Counted from the first letter of the stretch, positions 1 to 7,371 are shown. The stretch is 64,000 nt of DNA from Marinimicrobium sp. C6131 (GCF_026153455.1 NZ_CP110629.1:3348001-3412000); one strand, 5' to 3'. Numbers and translations are program-made. The notes: generated by a model not told the origin, from the letters alone.

Positions 1-274
1 GCCGATGCGCAAATGTAATGCTCGTATTGTCTTTCTTCTATGCTCGTTTTTCGAGGAGAGAAGTTAAAAAATCTAATTAAAACAGTTGGTTACGTTTTCG
101 GCTTGGAAGATTATCGCGCATGCGCCAGAATGATATTGCGCATGCGCGAATTTCTCCTGAATGAGAAATGCAGATTTGTTAAAAACCATTTGAGAATCAA
201 TAATCTATCCTCTGTTTTTAATTTACTATCTTGGGATTAATAGCGCGCATGCGCGATATACAAATGTTAAAACT
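1..274. other. AT-rich leader upstream of the first visible cassette gene
   Basis: This stretch precedes the first cassette gene and holds no convincing gene. A 66-codon frame at 40-240 has no ribosome binding site and runs through the palindromes listed separately. No attC-type R' box can be assigned with confidence; the nearest candidate, GTTAAAA at 266-272, breaks the consensus at its last base. The stretch could be the distal part of a preceding cassette or sequence next to attI; no integrase is visible to decide this. Confidence 0.4.
116..254. repeat. Three copies of the palindrome GCGCATGCGC
   Basis: The identical 10-bp palindrome GCGCATGCGC lies at 116-125, 138-147 and 245-254. The third is extended to the 12-bp palindrome CGCGCATGCGCG. 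The first two are 22 bp apart centre to centre, about two helical turns, and the surrounding DNA is AT-rich. No known binding-site family was recognised. Confidence 0.6.
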
Positions 275-910
275 ATGAGTCTACTGCCTAATTTCAGAAA
301 TATGCTCGCATTCATAGACCCAAAGGTCCATGAGTTTGCGAGCGCTGACTCTCAGCGTAGCGCGGTAGCCGGAGCATTATATGATGTCGCCAACGAACAC
401 GCTAAGGGTATATGTACCTTACTCGAAAACCATCACTACGCTTCTGCATTCGCTTTGACGAGATCATTGTTTGAGACTTTCGTTCGCGCCGCATGGATAC
501 TACACTGCGCGACTGATAAGGAGTTCAATACTTTCGTAACTAAAGACAAGATTGAGTTAGAGAGCAAAGAACGTTTCACCTTTGGTGAAATGGTAAAGGC
601 AGTAGAGAAGGCTAGGGACTGGCCGGATACTTTATCCGGGATCAAGGACCATGCTTGGAACGCTCTAAATAGTTATGCACATGGCGGTCAGCTTCAAGTA
701 ACCCGGAGGTATGATGGCGTTACAATTCAGCCGCATCACGATCCCGAGCAAGTCGATGAGATAGTGCGATTTTCTGCAATGCTTACATTTTTAACTTTTA
801 GTGAAATTGCAGAAATATCGGGGAGCGAAGAAATGCATGTGCACGCCGAAGCTCTATACAAGAAGATTAGCCCTTGGTGTTTTAACAAAGCGCTCAAAAA
901 TGACGCTTGA
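275..910 (+). CDS. Helical DUF6988/DUF5677-like cassette protein
   Basis: A 211-residue, largely helical soluble protein. It resembles the DUF5677/DUF6988 group, which I suspect is related to HEPN folds. The main signature is an A-x2-L-x-R-x3-E segment with Arg63 and Glu67, followed by a W-x2-L-x2-Y-x-H element ending at His136. The same pattern recurs in the cassette gene at 2858. No catalytic function can be stated; a HEPN-type RNase is only a possibility. The start has no ribosome binding site. The last ten codons lie inside the following attC, so that recombination site is partly coding. Confidence 0.7.
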   Translation: MSLLPNFRNMLAFIDPKVHEFASADSQRSAVAGALYDVANEHAKGICTLLENHHYASAFALTRSLFETFVRAAWILHCATDKEFNTFVTKDKIELESKERFTFGEMVKAVEKARDWPDTLSGIKDHAWNALNSYAHGGQLQVTRRYDGVTIQPHHDPEQVDEIVRFSAMLTFLTFSEIAEISGSEEMHVHAEALYKKISPWCFNKALKNDA

Positions 911-940
911 AAAGCAGCGCATTTTAGCGCGGCGTTAGGC
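880..940 (+). repeat. attC site 1 (61 bp)
   Basis: The R' box is GTTAGGC at 934-940, and a degenerate R'' box TTTTAAC lies at 880-886. The arms between them pair well, with unpaired extra bases on the left arm as expected for attC. It overlaps the 3' end of the preceding gene. Confidence 0.8.
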
Positions 941-951
941 GATAAAGACGT

Positions 952-1335
952 ATGAGTATTGAGCCACTAGCCGTCAAATATGAAGAATCAGCTCATCCTA
1001 TAGCAGGGAGCTGGCGGCCAATCTTTCGAGAGGTAGTCAAGGCGTTTGCAGAGGATGATTTTGAACTTTCCCAAGGAGTCGCTGGAGTGGCGCTAGTTGA
1101 CCCTAGCATTGCATCCCAAAACCGAGCATATGTTAGAAACTATGGCGAGCTTTTGGTGGAGTTGCCGGAAGATACATGGGCTACATCATGCGCGCAGTGG
1201 ATGGGACAACATTGGGAGGTTTTAGTTGACCTATATACCGAGGGCGAGGGAGCTAGCGATTTAGTTTTAACGGGCTACATGAATGAACTGAACGGAAAGC
1301 CACAATTTACAGTGGGGCTTATCTATGTCCCGTAG
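952..1335 (+). CDS. Hypothetical cassette protein
   Basis: A 127-residue soluble protein of unknown family, without a signal peptide or membrane segment. It is acidic and aromatic-rich and ends in a hydrophobic strand. It starts 11 bp after attC 1 and lacks a clear ribosome binding site. The gene is supported by its position as the only long frame between two attC sites, on the cassette strand. No function is assigned. Confidence 0.65.
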   Translation: MSIEPLAVKYEESAHPIAGSWRPIFREVVKAFAEDDFELSQGVAGVALVDPSIASQNRAYVRNYGELLVELPEDTWATSCAQWMGQHWEVLVDLYTEGEGASDLVLTGYMNELNGKPQFTVGLIYVP

Positions 1336-1352
1336 CACTTTCGAACTTCGAC

Positions 1353-1437
1353 GCCTAACCAACCAAAGCAGTGGGACACATTTTTGCTTCGCTGCGCTCA
1401 AAACGCAAAAATCTGCCCCTGTTTGGGGGCGTTATTG
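1353..1437 (+). repeat. attC site 2 (85 bp)
   Basis: R'' is GCCTAAC at 1353-1359; R' is GTTATTG at 1431-1437, slightly off consensus. The arms carry the GCAAAAA/TTTTTGC stem shared with attC 11, 19 and 23. Confidence 0.85.
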
Positions 1438-1477
1438 GGCTCTGATTGAAAAGCGATTTTCAAGGTAAGTTGGTAGC

Positions 1478-1669
1478 ATGAAGTCCGCTGCCAGTAGCAA
1501 GTCTACCGGCATCAAAGCAAGGGCAGCGCGCCCCGGTCCTGCAGTTCCGTTCCTGGCGGCTTCGGCAAATACAACAGCACCGGCAACATCACAGCGTTCT
1601 TCGTGGTGTGCCACTAAGATAATAATTTGGGCCGGGAAACTCAGCATTCTTTCCGGCGTACTTTTCTGA
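1478..1669 (+). CDS. Doubtful small ORF in a cassette with no clear gene
   Basis: The cassette between attC 2 and attC 3 has no convincing gene. This frame encodes 63 residues rich in Ala, Ser and Thr with a hydrophobic C-terminus. A frame on the opposite strand (1432-1647, 71 residues) is equally open and is preceded by a GGAAAG sequence. Neither matches a family I recognise. The cassette may be non-coding, may make an RNA, or may carry a gene in reverse orientation. Confidence 0.3.
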   Translation: MKSAASSKSTGIKARAARPGPAVPFLAASANTTAPATSQRSSWCATKIIIWAGKLSILSGVLF

Positions 1670-1710
1670 GCTCAAGCGAAGCTAGGCGGTAGCGTGTCTT
1701 GCAGGTAGCC

Positions 1711-1789
1711 CAATAACCATGCAATCAAGTACGCTCCCTTCGGTCGCCGGACGCTCGTAAACTCGCGCCGCTTATTGCGGGCGTTAAGC
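1711..1789 (+). repeat. attC site 3 (79 bp)
   Basis: R'' CAATAAC at 1711-1717, R' GTTAAGC at 1783-1789. The central arms belong to the CTCCCTTCGGTCGCCGG family seen in attC 9, 20, 21 and 26. Confidence 0.8.
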
Positions 1790-1821
1790 ATCTATTATTC
1801 ACTCGGAGGTTGGGGTCGCTA

Positions 1822-2763
1822 ATGGCTGATAAGGACTTATTAGTACTTGTAGGCGCCGGTGCGTCCTTTGGCCAACATGATAAGTTCAAACCTCCTTTAG
1901 GAGCCCGCTTAGCCGAGCACTTGCGGAGAAAAGATAGCAGGTTCTCGGCCATAGAGAATTTCACAAAAGTCAAGTGCGGTGAGGATTTTGAAGAATGGAT
2001 CTCGAAAATCGAGAATTGCCCTGAGGCATTCACTGGTTCGGTAGCCGTAGTATCCCATTTCTTTAGGCAGTTCAAGCAGGTGCACAAAAGATCTCGATAT
2101 TATGACCTAATATCAATAATCGGCGCTAAGAATATGCAGCGAGCTTCCTTCGTCTCTTTGAACTATGAGTCACTTCTAGAAATAGCCCTTCGCCGAAATG
2201 GCTATGTATTGGACTGGGGGTCTTGTTCTATAAAAGGTGATAGATTTAATTCATCAAAGGTAGGTGAAAAAGTCCCATTCTATAAGCCTCATGGCTCGGC
2301 GCACTTTATCGCGCTTCTCGGAAGCGGTCCTGCAACCCCACAGGCAACGACTCTTGACCTCACATCCCAAATTCATATGGAAACGGATGTTGTGGATCCA
2401 ACCTCTATGGTTTTTCATGAAAATGTCCTGTCGGTAATTAGCGCCTACGAAGCTGAGAAGCGCAACCCATTTAATAACCGTTTCGTGGATGAGATTAGGG
2501 AGTCGACGCTGAAGACTGCTAAGTCATCGAAAACTCTACTGGTTATCGGGGTTAGATATATACCGACAGATGCATTTTTGCCGAAGGTTTTTGGTTCCGC
2601 TTTTAAGCCAGGACTACAAATTGGATACGTCGGTAGTTTGACTGATTTTGAGGGTTACAAGGCTGAATTTGAGAGTGAAGATGTTTTAGTGTCTCATCTT
2701 GGGGAATATTTCGATGGATCGTGCTTGCAGCGGATAGAAGAGTTCCTTGAGTGCAGGATGTGA
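1822..2763 (+). CDS. SIR2-like domain protein
   Basis: A 313-residue protein with a SIR2-type Rossmann fold. The N-terminus has a hydrophobic strand followed by GAGAS (residues 11-15), the nucleotide-binding loop, and a SLNYE motif lies near residue 113, where SIR2-like proteins carry a conserved Asn. A PHGS motif follows near residue 156. In bacterial defence proteins such domains often hydrolyse NAD+ during phage infection. That role is plausible here but not shown, because no partner gene shares the cassette. The ATG at 1822 was chosen because CGGAGG sits 12 bases upstream; an earlier TTG abuts that box. Confidence 0.75.
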   Translation: MADKDLLVLVGAGASFGQHDKFKPPLGARLAEHLRRKDSRFSAIENFTKVKCGEDFEEWISKIENCPEAFTGSVAVVSHFFRQFKQVHKRSRYYDLISIIGAKNMQRASFVSLNYESLLEIALRRNGYVLDWGSCSIKGDRFNSSKVGEKVPFYKPHGSAHFIALLGSGPATPQATTLDLTSQIHMETDVVDPTSMVFHENVLSVISAYEAEKRNPFNNRFVDEIRESTLKTAKSSKTLLVIGVRYIPTDAFLPKVFGSAFKPGLQIGYVGSLTDFEGYKAEFESEDVLVSHLGEYFDGSCLQRIEEFLECRM

Positions 2764-2775
2764 CTATAAGTCAAT

Positions 2776-2847
2776 GCTTAACCAGTGTGTCAACGGGACC
2801 GGTTCTCCGCTGGCGCTCCAAACCGGCCCGTTACACAGACGTTATGA
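2776..2847 (+). repeat. attC site 4 (72 bp)
   Basis: R'' GCTTAAC at 2776-2782, R' GTTATGA at 2841-2847. Long complementary arms include ACCGG/CCGGT. The ATG inside R' opens the mini-ORF listed next. Confidence 0.85.
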
Positions 2848-2861
2848 GTTTCTGTAGATGA
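2844..2861 (+). CDS. attC-borne mini-ORF coupled to the 2858 gene
   Basis: An ATG in the R' box begins a five-codon frame whose TGA stop (2859-2861) overlaps the next gene's ATG (2858-2860). This is a classical ATGA coupling arrangement. The downstream gene has no ribosome binding site of its own. Whether the mini-ORF is translated is inference. Confidence 0.4.
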   Translation: MSFCR

Positions 2862-3745
2862 CCAAGCAACGTAAGCCATATCGAAGTAAAAAGCGTGAAG
2901 AACCGCGAGTACTTCACGCAACTGGATTTCTTGGCGACTCGGGAGAACCGCCCTCAGAATCACTCACTGGCAGTTTGACCTACCGAACGGCGGGTCCGAG
3001 CTTAATGGAAATATTTGGAGGGTCAACTCGACTAAACGAGGAACGAATATCGAAAACCTTCCACAAGGAAATCGTTCGAATCGAAAGCAGTATAAATTTT
3101 CAGTATGAGCTTGCCTCTCACTATATGTGGCTTATAAATGCGCCGATTGGTGTGCGTATAAACGAAGTAAATGACATATTGACTCCATGCTTTCATAAGT
3201 CAATGATTGGCCTCACGACGGCGTTTTATCTCAACAGGCAGGGGCTTTGGGGCGCCGCGCGGCCTCTAATACGACATGCTTTCGAATCTCTTATAGTCGC
3301 CAAGTATTGTTCAGTTAACAATGATTCGGAGATTTTCGATAAATGGGTTGATGGGCTCGGTATATATTTTACTAATGGTATTTTGAAGAAGATTGAGCAT
3401 CCTTCAACTGAAGAGTTCTCTCGCTTTTGGGGCTTAATGTCAGAGTATTCTCACTCAACAGTTTATGCCTTGCAGCCAGATTTTAATTTCGATGACTATA
3501 GGGACGACATTGACCTTAACTTTGTGTTCATCGAAATAATGCTTGAGTGTAAGTATCATCTTCTAATCTCACATATTATTACAAGTGACATGAAATACTA
3601 TCAGGACAGGTATAAGGACAAAGAGCGCGCGAGCGAGCTGAGAAGGTTGCTCACCGCCAATTACTCTGAGGCGAAGAAAGGTATGGCTAAGGGATCCCGC
3701 TGTCTCATAAAGGACTACCGATGTTCCTGGAAAATCAACTCATAA
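2858..3745 (+). CDS. DUF5677-like helical cassette protein
   Basis: A 295-residue protein with a charged, basic N-terminal tail (residues 1-20) and a helical body. Residues 126-146 carry the L-x-R-x3-E pattern (Arg139, Glu143), and a W-x2-L-x2-Y-x-H element ends at His199. Both match the pattern in the first cassette gene at 275, so the two are likely distant homologues of the DUF5677/HEPN-like group. The function is unknown. The gene's TAA stop is the TAA of the next attC R'' box. The start overlaps the stop of the attC-borne mini-ORF. Confidence 0.7.
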   Translation: MTKQRKPYRSKKREEPRVLHATGFLGDSGEPPSESLTGSLTYRTAGPSLMEIFGGSTRLNEERISKTFHKEIVRIESSINFQYELASHYMWLINAPIGVRINEVNDILTPCFHKSMIGLTTAFYLNRQGLWGAARPLIRHAFESLIVAKYCSVNNDSEIFDKWVDGLGIYFTNGILKKIEHPSTEEFSRFWGLMSEYSHSTVYALQPDFNFDDYRDDIDLNFVFIEIMLECKYHLLISHIITSDMKYYQDRYKDKERASELRRLLTANYSEAKKGMAKGSRCLIKDYRCSWKINS

Positions 3746-3823
3746 CCAGGCCAATCACGGCGACAGCTTTTTCGTTACGGCTTCGCCTTCACTACAAAGC
3801 TGCGCGTGTTGGCGGCGTTATGT
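3740..3823 (+). repeat. attC site 5 (84 bp)
   Basis: R'' TCATAAC at 3740-3746, R' GTTATGT at 3817-3823. The upstream gene's TAA stop lies inside R''. Confidence 0.85.
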
Positions 3824-3849
3824 GGCCGACCAATCGGAGAGTTCAATGA
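3820..3849 (+). CDS. attC-borne mini-ORF coupled to the 3846 gene
   Basis: A nine-codon frame starts at the R' box ATG. It reads through a GGAGAG ribosome-binding sequence (3836-3841) and stops at TGA 3847-3849, overlapping the next gene's ATG at 3846. Coupled translation is inferred from this geometry. Confidence 0.4.
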   Translation: MWPTNRRVQ

Positions 3850-4205
3850 AGGTATTTGCCTCTGTGTTGCTATTGTTGGCGAGCGTGAATGTGCTAGCGA
3901 ACAAAACGTATACATGTACTTTTGACTCGTTTAGCGATAATGAAGGAAAGCATGATAGTGATCTCTCGCTAACTTACCTTTTAGACGAAGATGCCGAGAA
4001 GTTCTACGTGATTGGCAACAATGGAAGAGGTGAGGTTATACACATCTTTCGTGGTGACGCTAGGTCATTTATAGAAGTCACAGGTACAGGAAATGTTATG
4101 GTCACGACCATTACACCTGAATTAAGGGCAGTTCATTCACGGAACTCTGTCATGTTTGGCGAGCTTATTCCGTCGCAATATTACGGTAAGTGTGTTGTTG
4201 AGTAG
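3846..4205 (+). CDS. Secreted hypothetical cassette protein
   Basis: A 119-residue protein with a clear N-terminal signal peptide: Met-Lys, a hydrophobic core and an Ala-Asn-type cleavage region near residue 18. It is probably periplasmic. The mature part is beta-rich and has a conserved-looking Cys near its N-terminus and another near its C-terminus that could form a disulfide. No family was recognised. The ATG at 3846 is preferred over an upstream GTG because GGAGAG lies just before it and the signal peptide begins there. Confidence 0.65.
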   Translation: MKVFASVLLLLASVNVLANKTYTCTFDSFSDNEGKHDSDLSLTYLLDEDAEKFYVIGNNGRGEVIHIFRGDARSFIEVTGTGNVMVTTITPELRAVHSRNSVMFGELIPSQYYGKCVVE

Positions 4206-4208
4206 TCC

Positions 4209-4289
4209 ACATAACCAGACGTACCAGTTCGCCGTCGCAAGCGGCGGCAGGACGCTCGCAAGCTCGCGCCTCTGTACGCGGCGTTATGT
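4209..4289 (+). repeat. attC site 6 (81 bp)
   Basis: R'' ACATAAC at 4209-4215, R' GTTATGT at 4283-4289, with a GCCG(T)CGC/GCGGCGGC central stem. The R' ATG opens an 18-codon frame ending at 4342, short of the next gene. Confidence 0.85.
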
Positions 4290-4365
4290 GGGTAGACACA
4301 TCCGAGATTATGGGTAGTCTCTTTTTGAGCGTGATAGTGTAATAGTCAATGTAAAGGACGAAAAA

Positions 4366-4581
4366 ATGGCAAGAATAATTGAAGAGAAGCTTCAACACTG
4401 CAGAAAATGTGCAAGGACTACAAAACATCACCGTAACAACAGCAAGTCAAGCGGTTTCATGCTTCTTGTTCATCTTGTGCTGACAGTGGTTACTTTTGGC
4501 GTATGGCTAGCTTTAGTTACTGTTTGGAAAATTTTAAACGCACAGATTGGTGGCTGGAAGTGTAGTGAATGTGGCAGCTGA
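4366..4581 (+). CDS. Small LITAF-like zinc-knuckle membrane protein
   Basis: A 71-residue protein with a CxxC pair near residue 12, a hydrophobic segment at about 31-56, and a second CxxC pair at residues 66-69. Two zinc-binding half-knuckles flanking a membrane-inserting helix is the layout of LITAF-like domains, which are membrane-anchored on one face. Bacterial members have no agreed function. The start is supported by an AAAGGA sequence about 10 bases upstream. Confidence 0.65.
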   Translation: MARIIEEKLQHCRKCARTTKHHRNNSKSSGFMLLVHLVLTVVTFGVWLALVTVWKILNAQIGGWKCSECGS

Positions 4582-4586
4582 GAGGC

Positions 4587-4679
4587 ACATAACAATCGGC
4601 TGTTGTCGCCCCTTCGGGGCTGGGACGGCCTTTTCGCCGCTGCGCGGCTACAAGCCCGCCCCAAAGCCGGGCGTTACAT
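4587..4679 (+). repeat. attC site 7 (93 bp, longest)
   Basis: R'' ACATAAC at 4587-4593, R' GTTACAT at 4673-4679. The central region includes the GCCCCTTCGGGGC hairpin, which gives extra length. Confidence 0.8.
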
Positions 4680-4700
4680 TCTTCGAAGCTTACTATAGCC

Positions 4701-5045
4701 ATGTACAAAATAACTTTTCACAAGATCGTATGGGAAGAAAATCCAAATAGCTCCACAGACGAGCTCATTGAACAAACGTTACTCTATTTTGATATAGATT
4801 TACCATTCCCTCCGTATCCGGGGTTGGAAGTACTCGATTCTATATATGAAGGTCTAAAAGACTTCAATTCATCGGCTTACAAGCAATTTGAGTCTGGCAT
4901 GATAACTGAAGTCTCTTGGCTGAATGACGAGAAACGATTTGCCTGTTTCACTGAGGATTTATGGCCAAACCATCCAAAGAATCGTTTAGAATTGAATTAC
5001 TCTCAGCTCATAGATAAATACTTAGAAATTGGGTGGTACGAGTGA
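4701..5045 (+). CDS. Hypothetical protein, first gene of a two-gene cassette
   Basis: A 114-residue acidic soluble protein rich in aromatic residues, with no signal peptide and no recognised family. It is followed after 34 bp by a P-loop kinase gene with no attC between them, so the two move as one cassette. Two-gene cassettes often carry toxin-antitoxin or enzyme-partner pairs. That is a possibility here, supported only by the arrangement. No clear ribosome binding site precedes the start. Confidence 0.6.
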   Translation: MYKITFHKIVWEENPNSSTDELIEQTLLYFDIDLPFPPYPGLEVLDSIYEGLKDFNSSAYKQFESGMITEVSWLNDEKRFACFTEDLWPNHPKNRLELNYSQLIDKYLEIGWYE

Positions 5046-5079
5046 GCATGTGTAGAAATAGAGCGATGATTCACCGACA

Positions 5080-5541
5080 ATGAAAACTCATATGATTCTG
5101 GCCCAAGAGTATGAAGAAGTGATTGATGCGATCAAGAAACATTTATATCCTCGGAGAAAATACTTGATCGCTATAGATGGGTATCCTGGAACTGGTAAGT
5201 CGAGCCTCTCTAGATTCTTGGCCTTTAAATTGGAAATGCCTGCAATAGAAACTGACTTACTTAGAGTTCTTGAGGAAGAACAGCCTTCCTACCGTTTAGG
5301 TGAATTGCGCAACCTTATACAATCTCGCCATGATCAAAATCGTCCAGTTATTGTAGAGGGAATATTCACTTTGGACACTCTCGATAAGATCGGACTTGTA
5401 CCAGACTATCTAATATACGTTGATAATTCTGAGGCAAATTGCGGCTATTCTCTTCGGCATTCTATGCCTGAATACCTTGAGAAATACAAACCACATGTAC
5501 TTGCAAGCTATGTCTGCAACACTGATTTCATTAAAATGTAA
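5080..5541 (+). CDS. P-loop NTPase/kinase, second gene of a two-gene cassette
   Basis: A 153-residue protein with a Walker A motif, GYPGTGKSS (residues 34-42), after a beta strand. Further on come an acidic DLL segment and a hydrophobic VIVEGIF strand resembling Walker B. This is the size and layout of small nucleoside/uridine kinase-like or zeta-toxin-like P-loop kinases. The substrate is unknown. The gene shares a cassette with the acidic protein at 4701. Its TAA stop is the TAA in the R'' box of attC 8, so the C-terminus is defined by the recombination site. Confidence 0.65.
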   Translation: MKTHMILAQEYEEVIDAIKKHLYPRRKYLIAIDGYPGTGKSSLSRFLAFKLEMPAIETDLLRVLEEEQPSYRLGELRNLIQSRHDQNRPVIVEGIFTLDTLDKIGLVPDYLIYVDNSEANCGYSLRHSMPEYLEKYKPHVLASYVCNTDFIKM

Positions 5542-5616
5542 CAATGCGTGCCAATACACCGCCGCAAGCGGCGGTGGGACGCTCGTAAACTCGCGCCCTT
5601 GCACGCGGCGTTATGT
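5536..5616 (+). repeat. attC site 8 (81 bp)
   Basis: R'' ATGTAAC at 5536-5542, R' GTTATGT at 5610-5616. Nearly identical to attC 25, with two differences across the arms, including the ACCGCCGC/GCGGCGGT stem. Confidence 0.9.
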
Positions 5617-5627
5617 GTAATCGATAA
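5613..5627 (+). CDS. attC-borne mini-ORF coupled to the 5627 gene
   Basis: A four-codon frame begins at the R' ATG and ends at TAA 5625-5627. The last A of the stop is the first base of the next ATG (TAATG overlap). The next gene has no ribosome binding site. Coupling is inferred. Confidence 0.4.
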   Translation: MCNR

Positions 5628-5842
5628 TGGTACAAATTTACCTTAAATTGAATGATGAAGGTACGCCGGTTTGGCGGCCGGTTGAGGCCTCTGAGAATTC
5701 AGATGGCACCTATACAATATCCGAAAATGTGTCGGTTCCTGACGATGAAAAATGGGAGTTTGGACCAGGAGAGAGAGTGGCATGTAAATGGCAAAGGCTT
5801 TCTGGTGAAACTCCAGTTTTAGTTGCATATGAGCTAGCGTAA
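5627..5842 (+). CDS. Small hypothetical cassette protein
   Basis: A 71-residue acidic, beta-rich protein without a signal peptide. Alternating hydrophobic residues and a WRPV segment near residue 16 suggest a small barrel-like fold, but no family is certain. The start shares a base with the stop of the attC-borne mini-ORF and lacks its own ribosome binding site. Confidence 0.6.
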   Translation: MVQIYLKLNDEGTPVWRPVEASENSDGTYTISENVSVPDDEKWEFGPGERVACKWQRLSGETPVLVAYELA

Positions 5843-5851
5843 TGCCAATAC

Positions 5852-5929
5852 ACATAACCATGCCATTAAATTCGCTCCCTCCGGTCGCCGGACCTCGTTT
5901 CACTCGGCCGTTTATGGCGGGCGTTAGGC
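5852..5929 (+). repeat. attC site 9 (78 bp)
   Basis: R'' ACATAAC at 5852-5858, R' GTTAGGC at 5923-5929. Nearly identical to attC 20 and 26, with the GGCCGTTTATGGCGGGC right arm. Confidence 0.9.
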
Positions 5930-5944
5930 TAAAAAGGAACTTCA

Positions 5945-6469
5945 ATGAAATATTTGACCGTAGTGGTAATGGCGTTGATTTCATTAAACGCTAACGCAGA
6001 ACCAGTTGGAGACTGTAAAGGAACCCCTAGTTCAGCAGTAACGTCTTTGCCGGAGCCGCTAAATAAGTGGGGACAAATAGTCTGCACACCATACGGCCAC
6101 ATCATAACAAACAAAGAAGGTTGGATTTGGTCAAACCCTGGAAGCTATAGCCCTGTAATGATTCCATCTCAAATAGTCCGCGATAATCCAGAACCACTCG
6201 CTAACGAATCATACTTTACCAAGATAGAAATGAGCGAAGTATCAGGCAAAGAGGCTCAAGAATCAGTGAATCTATTTGAAAAGGGTTTTGATACATCCGA
6301 GAGCATGCCCAGTGTTTACTCCCTTAATGTCACTTCTAGTTCAGGTAAGTCGCTTGATTTTAAGTTCTTTGATTATGGTAATTCTCAGTGGGGTATGTGG
6401 TGCAACAAAGAGTGCGATCCAAATTCGAAGTTCATGCTATTAAATATGGCCAAAGAGCCTAACCAGTAA
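5945..6469 (+). CDS. Secreted hypothetical cassette protein
   Basis: A 174-residue protein with a signal peptide (hydrophobic core at residues 5-14, Asn-Ala cleavage region near residue 18), so probably periplasmic. Four Cys residues in the mature part could form disulfides. AAAGGA lies about 9 bases upstream of the ATG. The last four codons run into the short attC 10. No family was recognised. Confidence 0.65.
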   Translation: MKYLTVVVMALISLNANAEPVGDCKGTPSSAVTSLPEPLNKWGQIVCTPYGHIITNKEGWIWSNPGSYSPVMIPSQIVRDNPEPLANESYFTKIEMSEVSGKEAQESVNLFEKGFDTSESMPSVYSLNVTSSSGKSLDFKFFDYGNSQWGMWCNKECDPNSKFMLLNMAKEPNQ

Positions 6470-6515
6470 AGGCACAGGACGCAGCAAAGCTGCGCCCGTG
6501 CTTTAGACGTTATGC
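6457..6515 (+). repeat. attC site 10 (59 bp, short type)
   Basis: R'' GCCTAAC at 6457-6463, R' GTTATGC at 6509-6515. The GCAGC/GCTGC arms meet with an AAA loop. Overlaps the preceding gene's stop. Confidence 0.85.
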
Positions 6516-6533
6516 AAAATGCGGTTGTAGCGA

Positions 6534-6929
6534 ATGAAAGGAAAAGTAAAAGGAATAGCCATTTTTGCCTTCGTAATAGTCGGCGCTTATTGGCTAATAG
6601 ATAGCGAAATTAATAAAATCGGTGAATGGCCGGAGTCAATTGTAGAAAACAACTATGAATTCTGCACTCTCGCTACGATTAGCTTGTGCAATGGAGGGGA
6701 CTGGCTCGGGATATATGAATCTGAGCTCCCTGAATTCTCCACGGTTAGCAGGGTTTCTACCAGAGCGGATCCTCGGAGTGTGCTATGTCAGCCTATTGGA
6801 GACCCGCCCTCCAGCCAAAAGCACCGCATAGTGGCCACACAGGGAGGCGACGAACTGTGGCTCTGCAGGCTCAAGCCTAAGGAAGAGTTATTGAACAGTA
6901 TTGATAGCCTCACTAAGGGCGTCGAATAA
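6534..6929 (+). CDS. Membrane-anchored hypothetical cassette protein
   Basis: A 131-residue protein with a short basic N-terminus and one hydrophobic segment at residues 7-23, which fits an N-terminal anchor with a periplasmic domain. The body has four Cys residues. An AAT-GAA-AGG context lacks a strong ribosome binding site. A frame opened by the R' ATG of attC 10 at 6512 runs across this start in another register. No family was recognised. Confidence 0.6.
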   Translation: MKGKVKGIAIFAFVIVGAYWLIDSEINKIGEWPESIVENNYEFCTLATISLCNGGDWLGIYESELPEFSTVSRVSTRADPRSVLCQPIGDPPSSQKHRIVATQGGDELWLCRLKPKEELLNSIDSLTKGVE

Positions 6930-6931
6930 AT

Positions 6932-7015
6932 GCATAACCAACCAAGCCAGCGGACATATTTTTGCATCGCTTCGCTCAAAGCACAAAAATATGCCGCTGC
7001 TCAGGGGCGTTATGT
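6932..7015 (+). repeat. attC site 11 (84 bp)
   Basis: R'' GCATAAC at 6932-6938, R' GTTATGT at 7009-7015. Belongs to the long ATATTTTTGC-stem family with attC 2, 19 and 23. Confidence 0.85.
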
Positions 7016-7020
7016 GAGTC

Positions 7021-7371
7021 ATGAATAGAGAGCAGGCAAAACAGAAAGTAGAAGCTTCTTTAGCTCTCGGGTGCTATACGGCTGCTCCTTGGGTAGAATA
7101 CCGGGAAGCGTATATTGCAGAGAAGGCGGCTGATCTGATCGCGTGCATTATTCAACCTGTTTCAGCTACGGTTGTGGCCGCTTCTTTCCCGGAGTGCAGT
7201 TTTGCGGAATACCAAGAATCAAAGGTATGGGCTATTGCCAAGTCCGGGGATAACTGGCTCCTCACCTTGGAAGGGAAGCCTGATTTTGCTCTAGGGTTTG
7301 GCAGTGATCCAGCGAGCATAGAGATGCTGGGATTTTCTTCAGCGGACGCACTTGGAGAATGGCTTGGATAA
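7021..7371 (+). CDS. Hypothetical cassette protein
   Basis: A 116-residue soluble protein with a helical first half rich in Ala and Lys and a beta-rich second half. No signal peptide, membrane segment or recognised domain. The ATG is only 5 bp beyond the attC R' box and has no ribosome binding site. The R' ATG is followed at once by a stop in this cassette. Confidence 0.6.
   Translation: MNREQAKQKVEASLALGCYTAAPWVEYREAYIAEKAADLIACIIQPVSATVVAASFPECSFAEYQESKVWAIAKSGDNWLLTLEGKPDFALGFGSDPASIEMLGFSSADALGEWLG

Noticed and set aside
40..240. 66-codon frame upstream of the first cassette gene
   Set aside because: No ribosome binding site, unusual composition, and it contains the palindromic repeats; more likely non-coding.
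1432..1647. 71-codon minus-strand frame in the third cassette
   Set aside because: Comparable to the + strand frame there, no family match, and opposite to the usual cassette direction; kept only as an alternative.
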